64,000 nucleotides of DNA from Mesobacillus jeotgali. Its GTDB lineage: Bacteria; Bacillota; Bacilli; Bacillales; Cytobacillaceae. The position numbers and the translations under genes were made by a program. The stretch spans positions 2,970,001 to 3,034,000 of the forward strand of contig NZ_CP109811.1 in NCBI RefSeq assembly GCF_014856545.2. Reading direction: 5' to 3'. Within the stretch, counting starts at the first letter, position 1, and each line of letters begins with the position of its first letter. The notes below the pieces were generated by a model, which had not been told where the DNA came from, searched no databases, and worked only from the letters and a program-made list of their open reading frames with translations. Positions 25,285 to 33,466 of this stretch are shown here, piece after piece.

Positions 25285-26706
25285 TCAATCCAGTTTGATT
25301 GAAACAAGCTTCAGTTCGGTCATTTCTTCTAAAGCGTATTTAATCCCTTCTCTGCCGGTTCCACTCATTTTGACGCCGCCATACGGCATATGGTCTACCC
25401 GGAATGTTGGTATTTCATTGATCATCACACCGCCGACATGGAGTTTTTTTGCCGCTTGCATCGCTTTTTGGAGATCATTCGTATAGACTCCTGCCTGCAA
25501 CCCGTACTTTGAATCATTAGCCTTAGCTATCGCATCAGCGAAATGATTAAAAGTATTGATATGGACAACCGGTGCGAATACTTCCTCACAGGAAATTTTA
25601 TCAGTGAGCTTTGCATTGAGCAGCACAGTTGGCTTCAATATTTGCCTTTCACCATCTCCGCCATATACCAGCTCCGCTCCGTTTTCCACCGCGGCCTGGA
25701 TCCAGGCTTTTGCCCTGGTCACATCATTTCCGCTAATCATGGCAGCTAAATCTGTTTGCTCATCCAGTGGATCTCCCACCTTCAGTTTACCAGCTTCTTC
25801 AATAAACAAAGAAACAAATTCAGCAGCGATCGCTTCGTGTACGAAAATCCTCTGGATAGAGATGCAAACCTGCCCCTGATTAGAAAAGGCTCCAGTAACG
25901 ATTCTCGGCATTACCTTTTTAAGATCAGTTCCTTCATCGACAATCAAGGCCGAATTAGAACCTAGTTCCAGAGTTACTCGTTTCAACCCGGCATTTTCGC
26001 GTATATGCTTCCCAACTTCAGGACTTCCCGTAAAAGTGACCATCTTCACCCGGTCATCAGCAATCAGCACATCACCAACACTTTTCCCGCTGCCAGTCAC
26101 TACATTCAGCGCACCCGCAGGGAGTCCTGCTTCATGGAAGTAGGAAGCAATTTTATAGGCTGATAATGGGGTCTGGCTGGCTGGCTTAAGGACTACCGTA
26201 TTCCCGGCAGCGATTGCCGGCCCTACTTTATGGGCAACAAGGTTCATCGGGAAGTTGAAAGGAGTGATCGCAGCTATTACTCCCAGCGGCTCTCTTACCG
26301 TATAGGCGACTCTTCCCTCGCCTCCAGGAGCTGCGTCCATCGGGATTGTTTCGCCGTGAAGCCTCCTTGCTTCTTCTGATGCAAACCTATAGGTCATGAT
26401 GGTACGGTCGACTTCACCACGAGCAGCCTTCAATGGTTTGGAGGATTCCTCCGCGATCAGGCGGGCACACTCGTCCCTGTCCTCCTGGATTAATTCAGCC
26501 ACTCTCCGAAGGATGTCTGATCGCTTATGTGCATCCATCTCTGCTATCGTCACTGCTGCCCCGGCAGCTGAATCAATCGCCTTTATCACATCTTCTTTGC
26601 TTGCCTCTGCTACATCAGCAATTTTTTCTCCATTAAAAGGATTAAAAAGCGGACGATAATTATCACATTCAACACTTTCACCATTAATCCATAAATTCTG
26701 TCCCAT
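25285..26706 (-). CDS. Aldehyde dehydrogenase of the kam cluster (candidate succinate-semialdehyde dehydrogenase)
   Basis: A 473-residue NAD(P)-dependent aldehyde dehydrogenase. Visible motifs: FNFPMNLVAHKVGPAIAAGNTVVLKP, TFTGSPEVGKHI, the general base in LELGSNSALIV and the catalytic Cys in NQGQVCIS. Start: ATG behind AGGAGGGG, nine codons inside the longer frame. It is 11 bp downstream of a GABA-type aminotransferase, so succinate semialdehyde is a natural substrate; other omega-oxo acids from lysine are possible. I do not recall this gene in the B. subtilis yod cluster. Confidence 0.93.
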   Translation of the reverse strand: MGQNLWINGESVECDNYRPLFNPFNGEKIADVAEASKEDVIKAIDSAAGAAVTIAEMDAHKRSDILRRVAELIQEDRDECARLIAEESSKPLKAARGEVDRTIMTYRFASEEARRLHGETIPMDAAPGGEGRVAYTVREPLGVIAAITPFNFPMNLVAHKVGPAIAAGNTVVLKPASQTPLSAYKIASYFHEAGLPAGALNVVTGSGKSVGDVLIADDRVKMVTFTGSPEVGKHIRENAGLKRVTLELGSNSALIVDEGTDLKKVMPRIVTGAFSNQGQVCISIQRIFVHEAIAAEFVSLFIEEAGKLKVGDPLDEQTDLAAMISGNDVTRAKAWIQAAVENGAELVYGGDGERQILKPTVLLNAKLTDKISCEEVFAPVVHINTFNHFADAIAKANDSKYGLQAGVYTNDLQKAMQAAKKLHVGGVMINEIPTFRVDHMPYGGVKMSGTGREGIKYALEEMTELKLVSIKLD

Positions 26707-26717
26707 TGTTTCCCCTC

Positions 26718-28046
26718 CTACCGCTGGCAGCATTCAGTGATTGCTGATTCTAGTACATCGAATCCTTCCTCCATTTGATCCTCTGTTATGACCAGAGGAG
26801 CTAAAAGCCTGATTACATTTCCATAAAGGCCAGCGCTCATTAAAATTAATCCTCGCTGATGAGCTTTTGCAAGTATTTCTCGAACGATTTGTCCGTTTGG
26901 CCGCTCATTCTCATCGAAAAATTCGATTGCACACATAGCACCTAAGGAACGGATATCTCCTACTTCTGGAAAGCTGTCGGTCAGCTTTCCGAACCTTTGT
27001 AAGAACTTCTCCCCGAACAGGTTCGCTCTATCAAGAAGATTTTCCTTTTCTATCATTTTAACGACTTCTATTGCCGCTACACAACCGAGAGGACTTCCTC
27101 CAAAGGTGCCGCCAATTTCCCCAATACCCGCAGAGTCCATAATTTCAGCTCTTCCCGTGACGGCACTGATTGGCAGCCCCGCGGCAATCGATTTTGACAT
27201 CGTCATCAAATCGGGGACGACACCGTAGTGCTCCATCGCGAACATCTTTCCTGTCCTGCCGAAACCGGTTTGGATTTCATCTGCAATAAAGAGAATCCCA
27301 TACTGTTCACAAATTCTCTTCACTCCTTGAACAAAGGTTTTGGAAGGAATATTAAATCCGCCTTCACCCTGAATCGGTTCCATTATGACAGCAGCAATTT
27401 CGGTGCCAGGAACCTCGCTTAGGAAAAATGTCTCAAATTTTTTCAGCATATAGGCATCGAGTTCTTCAGGTGCCATGCCTTTTTCTTGAGAATACACCGG
27501 GTATGGCCATTTATAGGTTTCCGGAGCGAACGGTCCGAACTGATACTTGTATGGTTTGACCTTGCTCGTCAGCGACATTGCCATATAGGTCCTTCCGTGA
27601 AAGCCTCGTTCAAAAGAAATGATTCCTTTTCGGCCTGAATATTTCCTTGCTATCTTTATCGCATTTTCTACGGCCTCTGCACCGCTGCTCAGGAAGAATG
27701 TTTTTTTATCATGTGTCCCTGGAGTAATATTGTTTAGAATTTCCGCAAGTTCTATATATGGTTCATACATCATCACATGGAAGCAAGGGTGCAGATAACG
27801 GTCGATTTGCTCATGAAGTGCTTTTACTACATTACTTGGACAGTGGCCTACATTCAGTGTGCCGATTGCGCCCGCAAAATCGATGAATGTATTCCCATCA
27901 ACATCCGTCAATAAGGCACCTTCTCCTCTTTCTGCAAACGACTTGATTGTGTTGAACGGTCCCACAGGGATATTTTTCTCTTTCCGCTCTAACAATGCCT
28001 GTGCCTTTGGGCCTGGTATAGCTGTGTTAATCTTTATATCTCCCAT
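26718..28046 (-). CDS. gabT: 4-aminobutyrate-type aminotransferase (class III)
   Basis: A 442-residue class-III PLP aminotransferase. Motifs: FLSSGAEAVENAIKIAR, FHGRTYMAMSLT, EPIQGEGGF, FIADEIQTGFGRTG (the Asp that binds the PLP nitrogen) and SKSIAAGLPISAVTG, with the PLP Lys in TMSKSIAAG. Overall closest in pattern to GabT (4-aminobutyrate-2-oxoglutarate transaminase). Located 23 bp after yodQ and 11 bp before an aldehyde dehydrogenase, it is part of the same transcript. The precise amine donor is inferred. Confidence 0.92.
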   Translation of the reverse strand: MGDIKINTAIPGPKAQALLERKEKNIPVGPFNTIKSFAERGEGALLTDVDGNTFIDFAGAIGTLNVGHCPSNVVKALHEQIDRYLHPCFHVMMYEPYIELAEILNNITPGTHDKKTFFLSSGAEAVENAIKIARKYSGRKGIISFERGFHGRTYMAMSLTSKVKPYKYQFGPFAPETYKWPYPVYSQEKGMAPEELDAYMLKKFETFFLSEVPGTEIAAVIMEPIQGEGGFNIPSKTFVQGVKRICEQYGILFIADEIQTGFGRTGKMFAMEHYGVVPDLMTMSKSIAAGLPISAVTGRAEIMDSAGIGEIGGTFGGSPLGCVAAIEVVKMIEKENLLDRANLFGEKFLQRFGKLTDSFPEVGDIRSLGAMCAIEFFDENERPNGQIVREILAKAHQRGLILMSAGLYGNVIRLLAPLVITEDQMEEGFDVLESAITECCQR

Positions 28047-28069
28047 TTGTTTGATTCCCCCTTTTTTCT

Positions 28070-29338
28070 CTAATCGCTGACCTCACACCACTTAAGCAAA
28101 GCAAGTGCAATGATTTCAGCCGCTTCAAAAACATCTTCAAGCTTTATATATTCATTCGCCTGATGTGCCGTTTCCGTTACCCCGGGTCCAAAAACAACTA
28201 CAGGCACCCCACCGACCTTGGAGAGGATCCCGCCGTCAGTTGCCCATGGGGATGCCTCAATTAATGGAGACTTTTCCTTAATGTCCATAAAGCTTTCTGA
28301 AAGGACATGAATCAACTCATGTTCAGGATCCAGGTCGCCTGGCAGCCAGCTTGCACCGAACCATTCAAGTTCAGGAGCATTTTCTCTCAGCCATGTATCT
28401 ACGTTACAGACTTCGGCAATGGCTTCAAACATTTCACGCTTTGCCTCATCTTGTGTTTCATTAGGGGCCACCCCCATCCTGCCCTCAATTACAGCTAAAT
28501 CCGGTACAGATGATGGCCAGTCTCCAGCATGGATCTTTCCAATATTAATAGGAATCGGGATTGGTATGCTTTCAAAAAACGGATCAGTGATTCTTTCATT
28601 TCTCTGAGACTCCAAGATTCTCAGTCTATCAATGACCAGCATCGCTTTCTCAATCGCATTGACACCTTCATACCTCGTTCCGCCATGCGCCCCTTTTCCT
28701 TTCACTGAAATCCGGAACCACATGGATCCCTGCTGTTTTGGAAACAGCTTCATATTTGTCGGCTCAGGGATGATGGCTGCATCCGCTTTATAACCTCTCA
28801 GGACAGTGGCAAGTGTTCCTGCACCACCGCTTTCTTCTTCGATTACACTTTGAAAAATGACATCGCCCTTTAGCTTGATTCCTGAATTTTTTATTGCCTC
28901 CATCGCCATTAGCAGTGAAGTTGTGCCGCCCTTCATATCTGTCGAGCCTCTGCCAAATAATTTGCCGCATTCGATATGGCCGCTGAACGGGTCCCTTTCC
29001 CAATCTTTTGCATCGCCTGCCGGAACAACATCAATATGTCCATTGAGGATCATCGACTTGCCTCCACCTGTTCCCCTCATGATTCCTACAGCGTTTGGGT
29101 TTCCATTGAAGTCTTTTCGATCTGAACAAAAAGCGGGGTGAACAGTCAGTCCGTTATCCCCGATTTCCCAAATATCCATTTCAAGACCCAGCTCGCGGCA
29201 TTTTTCAATAATGACTGCCTGCGCTCCGCTTTCATCCCCTCTAGTACTCGGTTCCTGAACTAATTTTTGCAAAAGCCGGGTCCCTCTTATTCTGCTTTCT
29301 TTAATGTAATTCCTCACCTTTTGCTCAGGCGTTTGCAC
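28070..29338 (-). CDS. yodQ: M20-family amidohydrolase YodQ
   Basis: A 422-residue zinc amidohydrolase of the ArgE/DapE type. The metal-binding His-Asp is in GHIDVVPAGDAKDW, the bridging Asp in GRGSTDMKGG and the catalytic Glu-Glu pair in VIEEESGG; the dimerisation domain starts at GKGAHGGTRYEG. These enzymes cleave N-acyl groups from small amines or acids; in the lysine cluster a deacetylation of N-acetyl intermediates is likely. Start GTG with AAAGGGG upstream; the frame opens 20 codons earlier. Fourteen bases separate it from yodR. Confidence 0.93.
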   Translation of the reverse strand: MQTPEQKVRNYIKESRIRGTRLLQKLVQEPSTRGDESGAQAVIIEKCRELGLEMDIWEIGDNGLTVHPAFCSDRKDFNGNPNAVGIMRGTGGGKSMILNGHIDVVPAGDAKDWERDPFSGHIECGKLFGRGSTDMKGGTTSLLMAMEAIKNSGIKLKGDVIFQSVIEEESGGAGTLATVLRGYKADAAIIPEPTNMKLFPKQQGSMWFRISVKGKGAHGGTRYEGVNAIEKAMLVIDRLRILESQRNERITDPFFESIPIPIPINIGKIHAGDWPSSVPDLAVIEGRMGVAPNETQDEAKREMFEAIAEVCNVDTWLRENAPELEWFGASWLPGDLDPEHELIHVLSESFMDIKEKSPLIEASPWATDGGILSKVGGVPVVVFGPGVTETAHQANEYIKLEDVFEAAEIIALALLKWCEVSD

Positions 29339-29352
29339 GTTATCAGCCCCTT

Positions 29353-30018
29353 TTAATATTCGATAATCCGGATATTTTCGTCGATTGTAAAATCGCATGC
29401 GGTCTTTTCGGTAACTTCAGCGATTGTATGTGGCGCAAAAAGTTCAGACAATATCAATGAACCGTCAATTATTTTAAAAACTGCGAGATCGGTGATGACC
29501 ATGTCAACACATTCAGAAGCGGTTAATGGCAGGGTACACGATTGAACTATTTTAGAAGCTCCGTTTTTATCACTGTGGTTCATCAATACGGCAACTTTCC
29601 GGGCTTTTTGTGCCAGCTCCATTGCCCCTCCCATGCCCGGAACCTTTTTGCCAGGTACAATCCAGTTCGCAATGTCCCCTTTTTGGCTAACCTGTAAAGA
29701 TCCAAGAATAGTAAGATCAACTCTGCCTCTGCGAATCATACCGAAGGCTATAGCACTATCACAATAAGAGGAACCTGCCATGACAGTGACTGGGAATCCA
29801 CCGGCATTGCACAGGTTTTCATCCTCATAACCTTTTTCCGGCGACTTCCCCATCCCGACAATTCCGTTTTCAGCATGGAACATGACTCTCGTTTTTTCGG
29901 GAAGGTGGTTCGGTACAAGAGAGGGAATTCCTATGCCCAGGTTAACAACCATGCCCGGAGAGATTTCTTCGGCGGCTCGTCTGGCCATTCTGTTTCTGAC
30001 ATCTATTCCCATGCCCAT
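29353..30018 (-). CDS. yodR: CoA-transferase subunit B (YodR)
   Basis: A 221-residue beta subunit of a class I (3-oxoacid) CoA transferase. The catalytic Glu is in HAENGIVGMG; GSSYCDSAIAFGMIRRGRVDLTILG and KKVPGMGGAMELA follow, and both are typical of the SCOT/AtoA family. It pairs with YodS, whose gene overlaps it by 16 bp. Possible starts are ATG (30018), a TTG two codons earlier and an ATG two codons later; GGAGGGG lies ten bases before the first ATG. Confidence 0.94.
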   Translation of the reverse strand: MGMGIDVRNRMARRAAEEISPGMVVNLGIGIPSLVPNHLPEKTRVMFHAENGIVGMGKSPEKGYEDENLCNAGGFPVTVMAGSSYCDSAIAFGMIRRGRVDLTILGSLQVSQKGDIANWIVPGKKVPGMGGAMELAQKARKVAVLMNHSDKNGASKIVQSCTLPLTASECVDMVITDLAVFKIIDGSLILSELFAPHTIAEVTEKTACDFTIDENIRIIEY

Positions 30019-30695
30019 TTCCAATTCACCCCTCCAGAAGGAATAACCATATCCACGAATACACCAGGCGTGACGATTTCTTCAGGATCCAGGCTGCCAA
30101 GGGGCACAATTTCCTCCGCCTCCGCGATGGTGAATTTTCCGGCCATTGCCACGAGCGGGTTCGTATTCCTGGCACTTTTATCAAAGACAAGATTTCCATA
30201 TGGATCTGCTTTTTTTGCATAAACGATTGAAACTTCGGCTGTTAACGCCGTTTCAATCAAATAATCTTTGCCGTTCAATGTCATTCTTTGTTTGCCTTTT
30301 GCAACAAACTCATGATCCACTCCTACATCTGTCAAAATGGCTCCAAGTCCCATTCCACCAGCGCGAATCCGTTCTGTCAGGGTTCCCTGCGGCGAGAATT
30401 CAACCTCTAGCTCTCCCTTGGTCATCAAGGTGCCTGCTACTGGATTGGATCCAATATGGGAGGCGATGACTTTCTTTGCTTTTCCGCGGCTGACAATTTT
30501 GCCAATGCCGATCTCGGGAAAACCTGTATCATTCCCAATCAGCACAAGATTTTTTATATCCTTTTCAAGAATACCGTCAATCAGGTCAGGGGGAGAGCCT
30601 ACTCCGCCAAATCCGCCAAACATCAAAGTCATTCCGTCATAAAAATGCTCCATTGCCTGCTCAAGCGTCGCTATTTTTCCATACGGATTATCCAT
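30003..30695 (-). CDS. yodS: CoA-transferase subunit A (YodS)
   Basis: A 230-residue alpha subunit of the class I CoA transferase. It has the glycine loop GGFGGVGSPPDLIDGI, FSPQGTLTERIRAGGMGLGAI and the closing PYGNLVFDKSARNTNPLVA. With YodR it should exchange CoA between an acyl-CoA and a 3-oxo acid. It follows yodT without a gap and overlaps yodR, so the three are co-translated. Confidence 0.94.
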   Translation of the reverse strand: MDNPYGKIATLEQAMEHFYDGMTLMFGGFGGVGSPPDLIDGILEKDIKNLVLIGNDTGFPEIGIGKIVSRGKAKKVIASHIGSNPVAGTLMTKGELEVEFSPQGTLTERIRAGGMGLGAILTDVGVDHEFVAKGKQRMTLNGKDYLIETALTAEVSIVYAKKADPYGNLVFDKSARNTNPLVAMAGKFTIAEAEEIVPLGSLDPEEIVTPGVFVDMVIPSGGVNWKWAWE

Positions 30696-32057
30696 CTACT
30701 TCTCAACTCCATCTTCACAAGGAAATCCCAGTATTCTATACACTTCCATGAATGTTGTCTTCAGCAATGCTATTAATTCATCAATCTCCCGCCTCGTGAT
30801 CGTCAGCGGAGGCGAGATAATTATTGCATCCCCTGAAAGGCCATCCAGACCGGCGCCTGCAGGATACAGCAATATCCCATGGTCCCTGCCCGCCTTTACC
30901 ACAATTTCAGTTAGTTTCATGCTTCGTTCAAACGGGAGTTTCGCACCTGGCAATCTGACAAATTCCAGACCGAGAAGCAAGCCCTTTCCCCGGACATCCC
31001 CGATAAAATCAAACTGATTTTTCAACTTATCAAGTTTATTTTTCAGGTACACAGACTTTGATTCGACTTCACTTAAAACTTGATTGTTCTCAAGGTATTC
31101 CATAACCGCCAGTGCGGCAGCGCAGGATTGTGGATTCGCGCTAAGAGTATGGCCGCTCATGATTGACTTGGAGCCATTCAGAATAGGCTCCATCACATTG
31201 TCACTGACAACCGTTGCCGCAATCGGGGCATATCCTGCTCCCATACCTTTACCAAGCGCGACAATATCGGGAATGATGTTCCAGTGTTCTGATGCCAGCA
31301 TCGTCCCTGTACGGCCAAAACCCGTCATGACCTCATCCGCAATGAATAATATATTGTTTTCATCACAAATCTTTTTAATTGTTTCGTAATAGCCTTCCGG
31401 GGGTGAAATCGCCCCTCCAGCCGCACCAATAACCGGTTCCGCAATAAATCCGGCGATATGGTCAGAACCAATCCGCTTTATTGCTCCCTCAAGCTCCATC
31501 GCACATAAAAAACCACACTCAGGCGCTGTGCTTTGATATGGACAGCGATAGCAATATGGAGGTGAAATCGATGGGAATTCTTCAAGCAATGGAACAAACC
31601 TTGCTCTTCTTCCCGGATGTCCTGACATAGATAGTGCACCCAGAGTGATTCCATGGTAGCTGATCCATCTTGATAAAATTTTTGTTTTTGTCTTAATCCC
31701 TTTCTCTTGCCAATACTGAATCGCAATTTTCAGCGCGGTTTCTGTAGCCTCTGAACCACTATTTACAAAGAAACTCCAATTCAAATCTCCCGGCAAAGCA
31801 TCAGCGAGTTTTTCCGCAAGCTTTTCTGCTGCCTCACTAGTGAATTGGGAGCGATAGACAAAAGACACACGTTTGGACTGTTCATGCATTGCCAGGATAA
31901 TCTCAGGAACTCCGTGTCCAATATTTGCTGTGACAGCCCCGGATGCAGCATCAAGATATTTCTTGCCATCTTTGTCAAAAAGAAAGACACCTTTACCATA
32001 GTCAATCTCTGGATAGCTTTCATCCAAGGCAGGTTTAATCAAGTAGGACGGCTTCAT
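30696..32057 (-). CDS. yodT: Class III aminotransferase YodT
   Basis: A 453-residue PLP aminotransferase. SGSEATETALKIAI, YHGITLGALSMSGH, EPVIGAAGG, FIADEVMTGFGRTG and LGKGMGAGYAPIAATV (PLP Lys) are conserved class-III motifs. It is the first gene of the yodT-S-R-Q-gabT-ALDH transcript. In the proposed pathway it would remove the beta-amino group of N6-acetyl-beta-lysine; this is inferred from context. A weak sigma-K-like CATA sequence precedes it, but I saw no sigma-54 site. Confidence 0.93.
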   Translation of the reverse strand: MKPSYLIKPALDESYPEIDYGKGVFLFDKDGKKYLDAASGAVTANIGHGVPEIILAMHEQSKRVSFVYRSQFTSEAAEKLAEKLADALPGDLNWSFFVNSGSEATETALKIAIQYWQEKGIKTKTKILSRWISYHGITLGALSMSGHPGRRARFVPLLEEFPSISPPYCYRCPYQSTAPECGFLCAMELEGAIKRIGSDHIAGFIAEPVIGAAGGAISPPEGYYETIKKICDENNILFIADEVMTGFGRTGTMLASEHWNIIPDIVALGKGMGAGYAPIAATVVSDNVMEPILNGSKSIMSGHTLSANPQSCAAALAVMEYLENNQVLSEVESKSVYLKNKLDKLKNQFDFIGDVRGKGLLLGLEFVRLPGAKLPFERSMKLTEIVVKAGRDHGILLYPAGAGLDGLSGDAIIISPPLTITRREIDELIALLKTTFMEVYRILGFPCEDGVEK

Positions 32058-32225
32058 AAATTCACTCCATTCACCGCAATTAAAATTAAATGGACATTCA
32101 GTAAATTGTATGAAATGAAAAGGGGAATCTTTCTTGAAGATATAAAAAATAAGTGGTACTAGCCTGGGATTTTCGAAATGGAGGGGATCTGATACATTTT
32201 CGTTGTTGATGACTGCCTACACTTT

Positions 32226-32361
32226 GGACAAAATCTGCTCATCCATCGGCTGTTTTGTCCGAACCAGGGGTGACTTCGGACAATTTCTGCTCTTCCACCA
32301 GTTGTTTTGTCCGAACCGGGGGTGACTTCGGACAATCCCGGCTCTTCCACCAGCTGTTTTT
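32226..32361. repeat. Intergenic tandem repeat, 52-bp period, about 2.6 units
   Basis: Units start GGACAA at 32226, 32278 and 32330, exactly 52 bp apart, and share TGTTTTGTCCGAACC and GGGGTGACTTC. In each complete unit GGACA...TGTCC can pair. The layout equals that of the 16557 array. It fills the gap between yodT and the S66 peptidase gene. Confidence 0.9.
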
Positions 32362-32377
32362 TCAACAAATTCCCAAC

Positions 32378-32404
32378 AAAAAAAAGACACCTATAAAAGG
32401 TGCC
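32378..32404 (-). terminator. Terminator of the S66 peptidase gene
   Basis: GGCACCTTTTATAGGTGTC hairpin followed by T8 on the minus strand. Confidence 0.8.
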
Positions 32405-32421
32405 ATTAAAGGTGTAGAACC

Positions 32422-33402
32422 CTATTCTTTTTGTTCAATAAAGATCTCGGTTTGTCCCCCTGCGGCCTTTACCGTTGCAACTGCCCCAATAGGCAGCGTG
32501 GCAAGAGGCTGGACATGCCCGAAGTTGACGTTTGCAATGATTGGGATATTCCGGAGCTCTTCCTTACTTGAAATAATCTTCCTTAGAGCTTCTTCCGTAA
32601 TATTGGAATTCTTTTGGAAACGGCCAATCAACAGAGCTTTTATCGAATCTGCACCTGGAAGATGAAGCAGCGATTGCAGGTCCCTGTCGAAGCTTCTGGA
32701 GTGGCTTTCTTCGTCATCCTCAATGAACAGGATGCTATCCATGAGTGAAGGCATAAATTCTGTACCTTGAAGAAGGTTCATCGTACAAAGATTGCCGCCG
32801 ATCAGCCTTCCTTCCGCTTCGCCATCCTGAAGAATCAAGTAGCCGCTTTGTTCATGAAATGTCCGATTTTCCTGGTCAAGATACCAGGCATCATCAGACC
32901 ATGTATCTGATGGAACGATCTCGTAAGGCGCATCATTGGTGACTGCCTGCAAAAACGATTCCATCGTATATTCAAGTCCATGCTTTACACCGAAGCTCGA
33001 AAAAAGGGGCCCAGAATAAGTAACGATACCTGTTTTTTGATAAATAGCCAGCTGCAGCGCTGTAATGTCACTGTACCCGCAAAAAACCTTCGGATTAGCA
33101 GCAATCAGGTCAAAATCTATATATTTTAGCAGCTGATTGGAATTATAGCCTCCAAGTGCAGTAAGGATCCCTTTTACATTTGGATCTGCAAATGCATCAT
33201 GCAGGTCCTCGATTCTTTCTGCAATAGAAGAGCTGAAAAATTCATCATGCGCATCTGCGTTTTTTCCGAATGTCACATTGAAGCCCAGTTTAGTCAACCT
33301 TTCAACAGCCAAATCAACCTGGGCTTCTTTTAAAATGACCATGCTGGTCGCAGGTGCGATTACTCTTATTTCATCCCCTGGCACTAATTTAGGTGCAAAC
33401 AT
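32422..33402 (-). CDS. S66-family peptidase (LD-carboxypeptidase/MccF-like)
   Basis: A 326-residue Ser peptidase without signal peptide. N-terminal GDEIRVIAPA, nucleophile Ser in CGYSDITAL (about 114), the Glu in FIEDDEES and the His in NVNFGHVQPLATLPIG form the family triad. S66 members cleave muropeptide L,D bonds (LdcA) in recycling or inactivate aminoacyl-nucleotide antibiotics such as microcin C (MccF). The length and cytoplasmic location fit both; the choice is open. Monocistronic. Confidence 0.9.
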   Translation of the reverse strand: MFAPKLVPGDEIRVIAPATSMVILKEAQVDLAVERLTKLGFNVTFGKNADAHDEFFSSSIAERIEDLHDAFADPNVKGILTALGGYNSNQLLKYIDFDLIAANPKVFCGYSDITALQLAIYQKTGIVTYSGPLFSSFGVKHGLEYTMESFLQAVTNDAPYEIVPSDTWSDDAWYLDQENRTFHEQSGYLILQDGEAEGRLIGGNLCTMNLLQGTEFMPSLMDSILFIEDDEESHSRSFDRDLQSLLHLPGADSIKALLIGRFQKNSNITEEALRKIISSKEELRNIPIIANVNFGHVQPLATLPIGAVATVKAAGGQTEIFIEQKE

Positions 33403-33466
33403 ACTCTCCCCGCCTCTTCTGTATTTAGGTTTATTTTATCAAAGAAGTGGAAGTGTGTATGCATCT

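Noticed and set aside
32070..32130. Sigma-54 promoter in front of yodT
   Set aside because: No TGGCAC or TTGCA pair at the required spacing; only a weak sigma-K-like CATA element.
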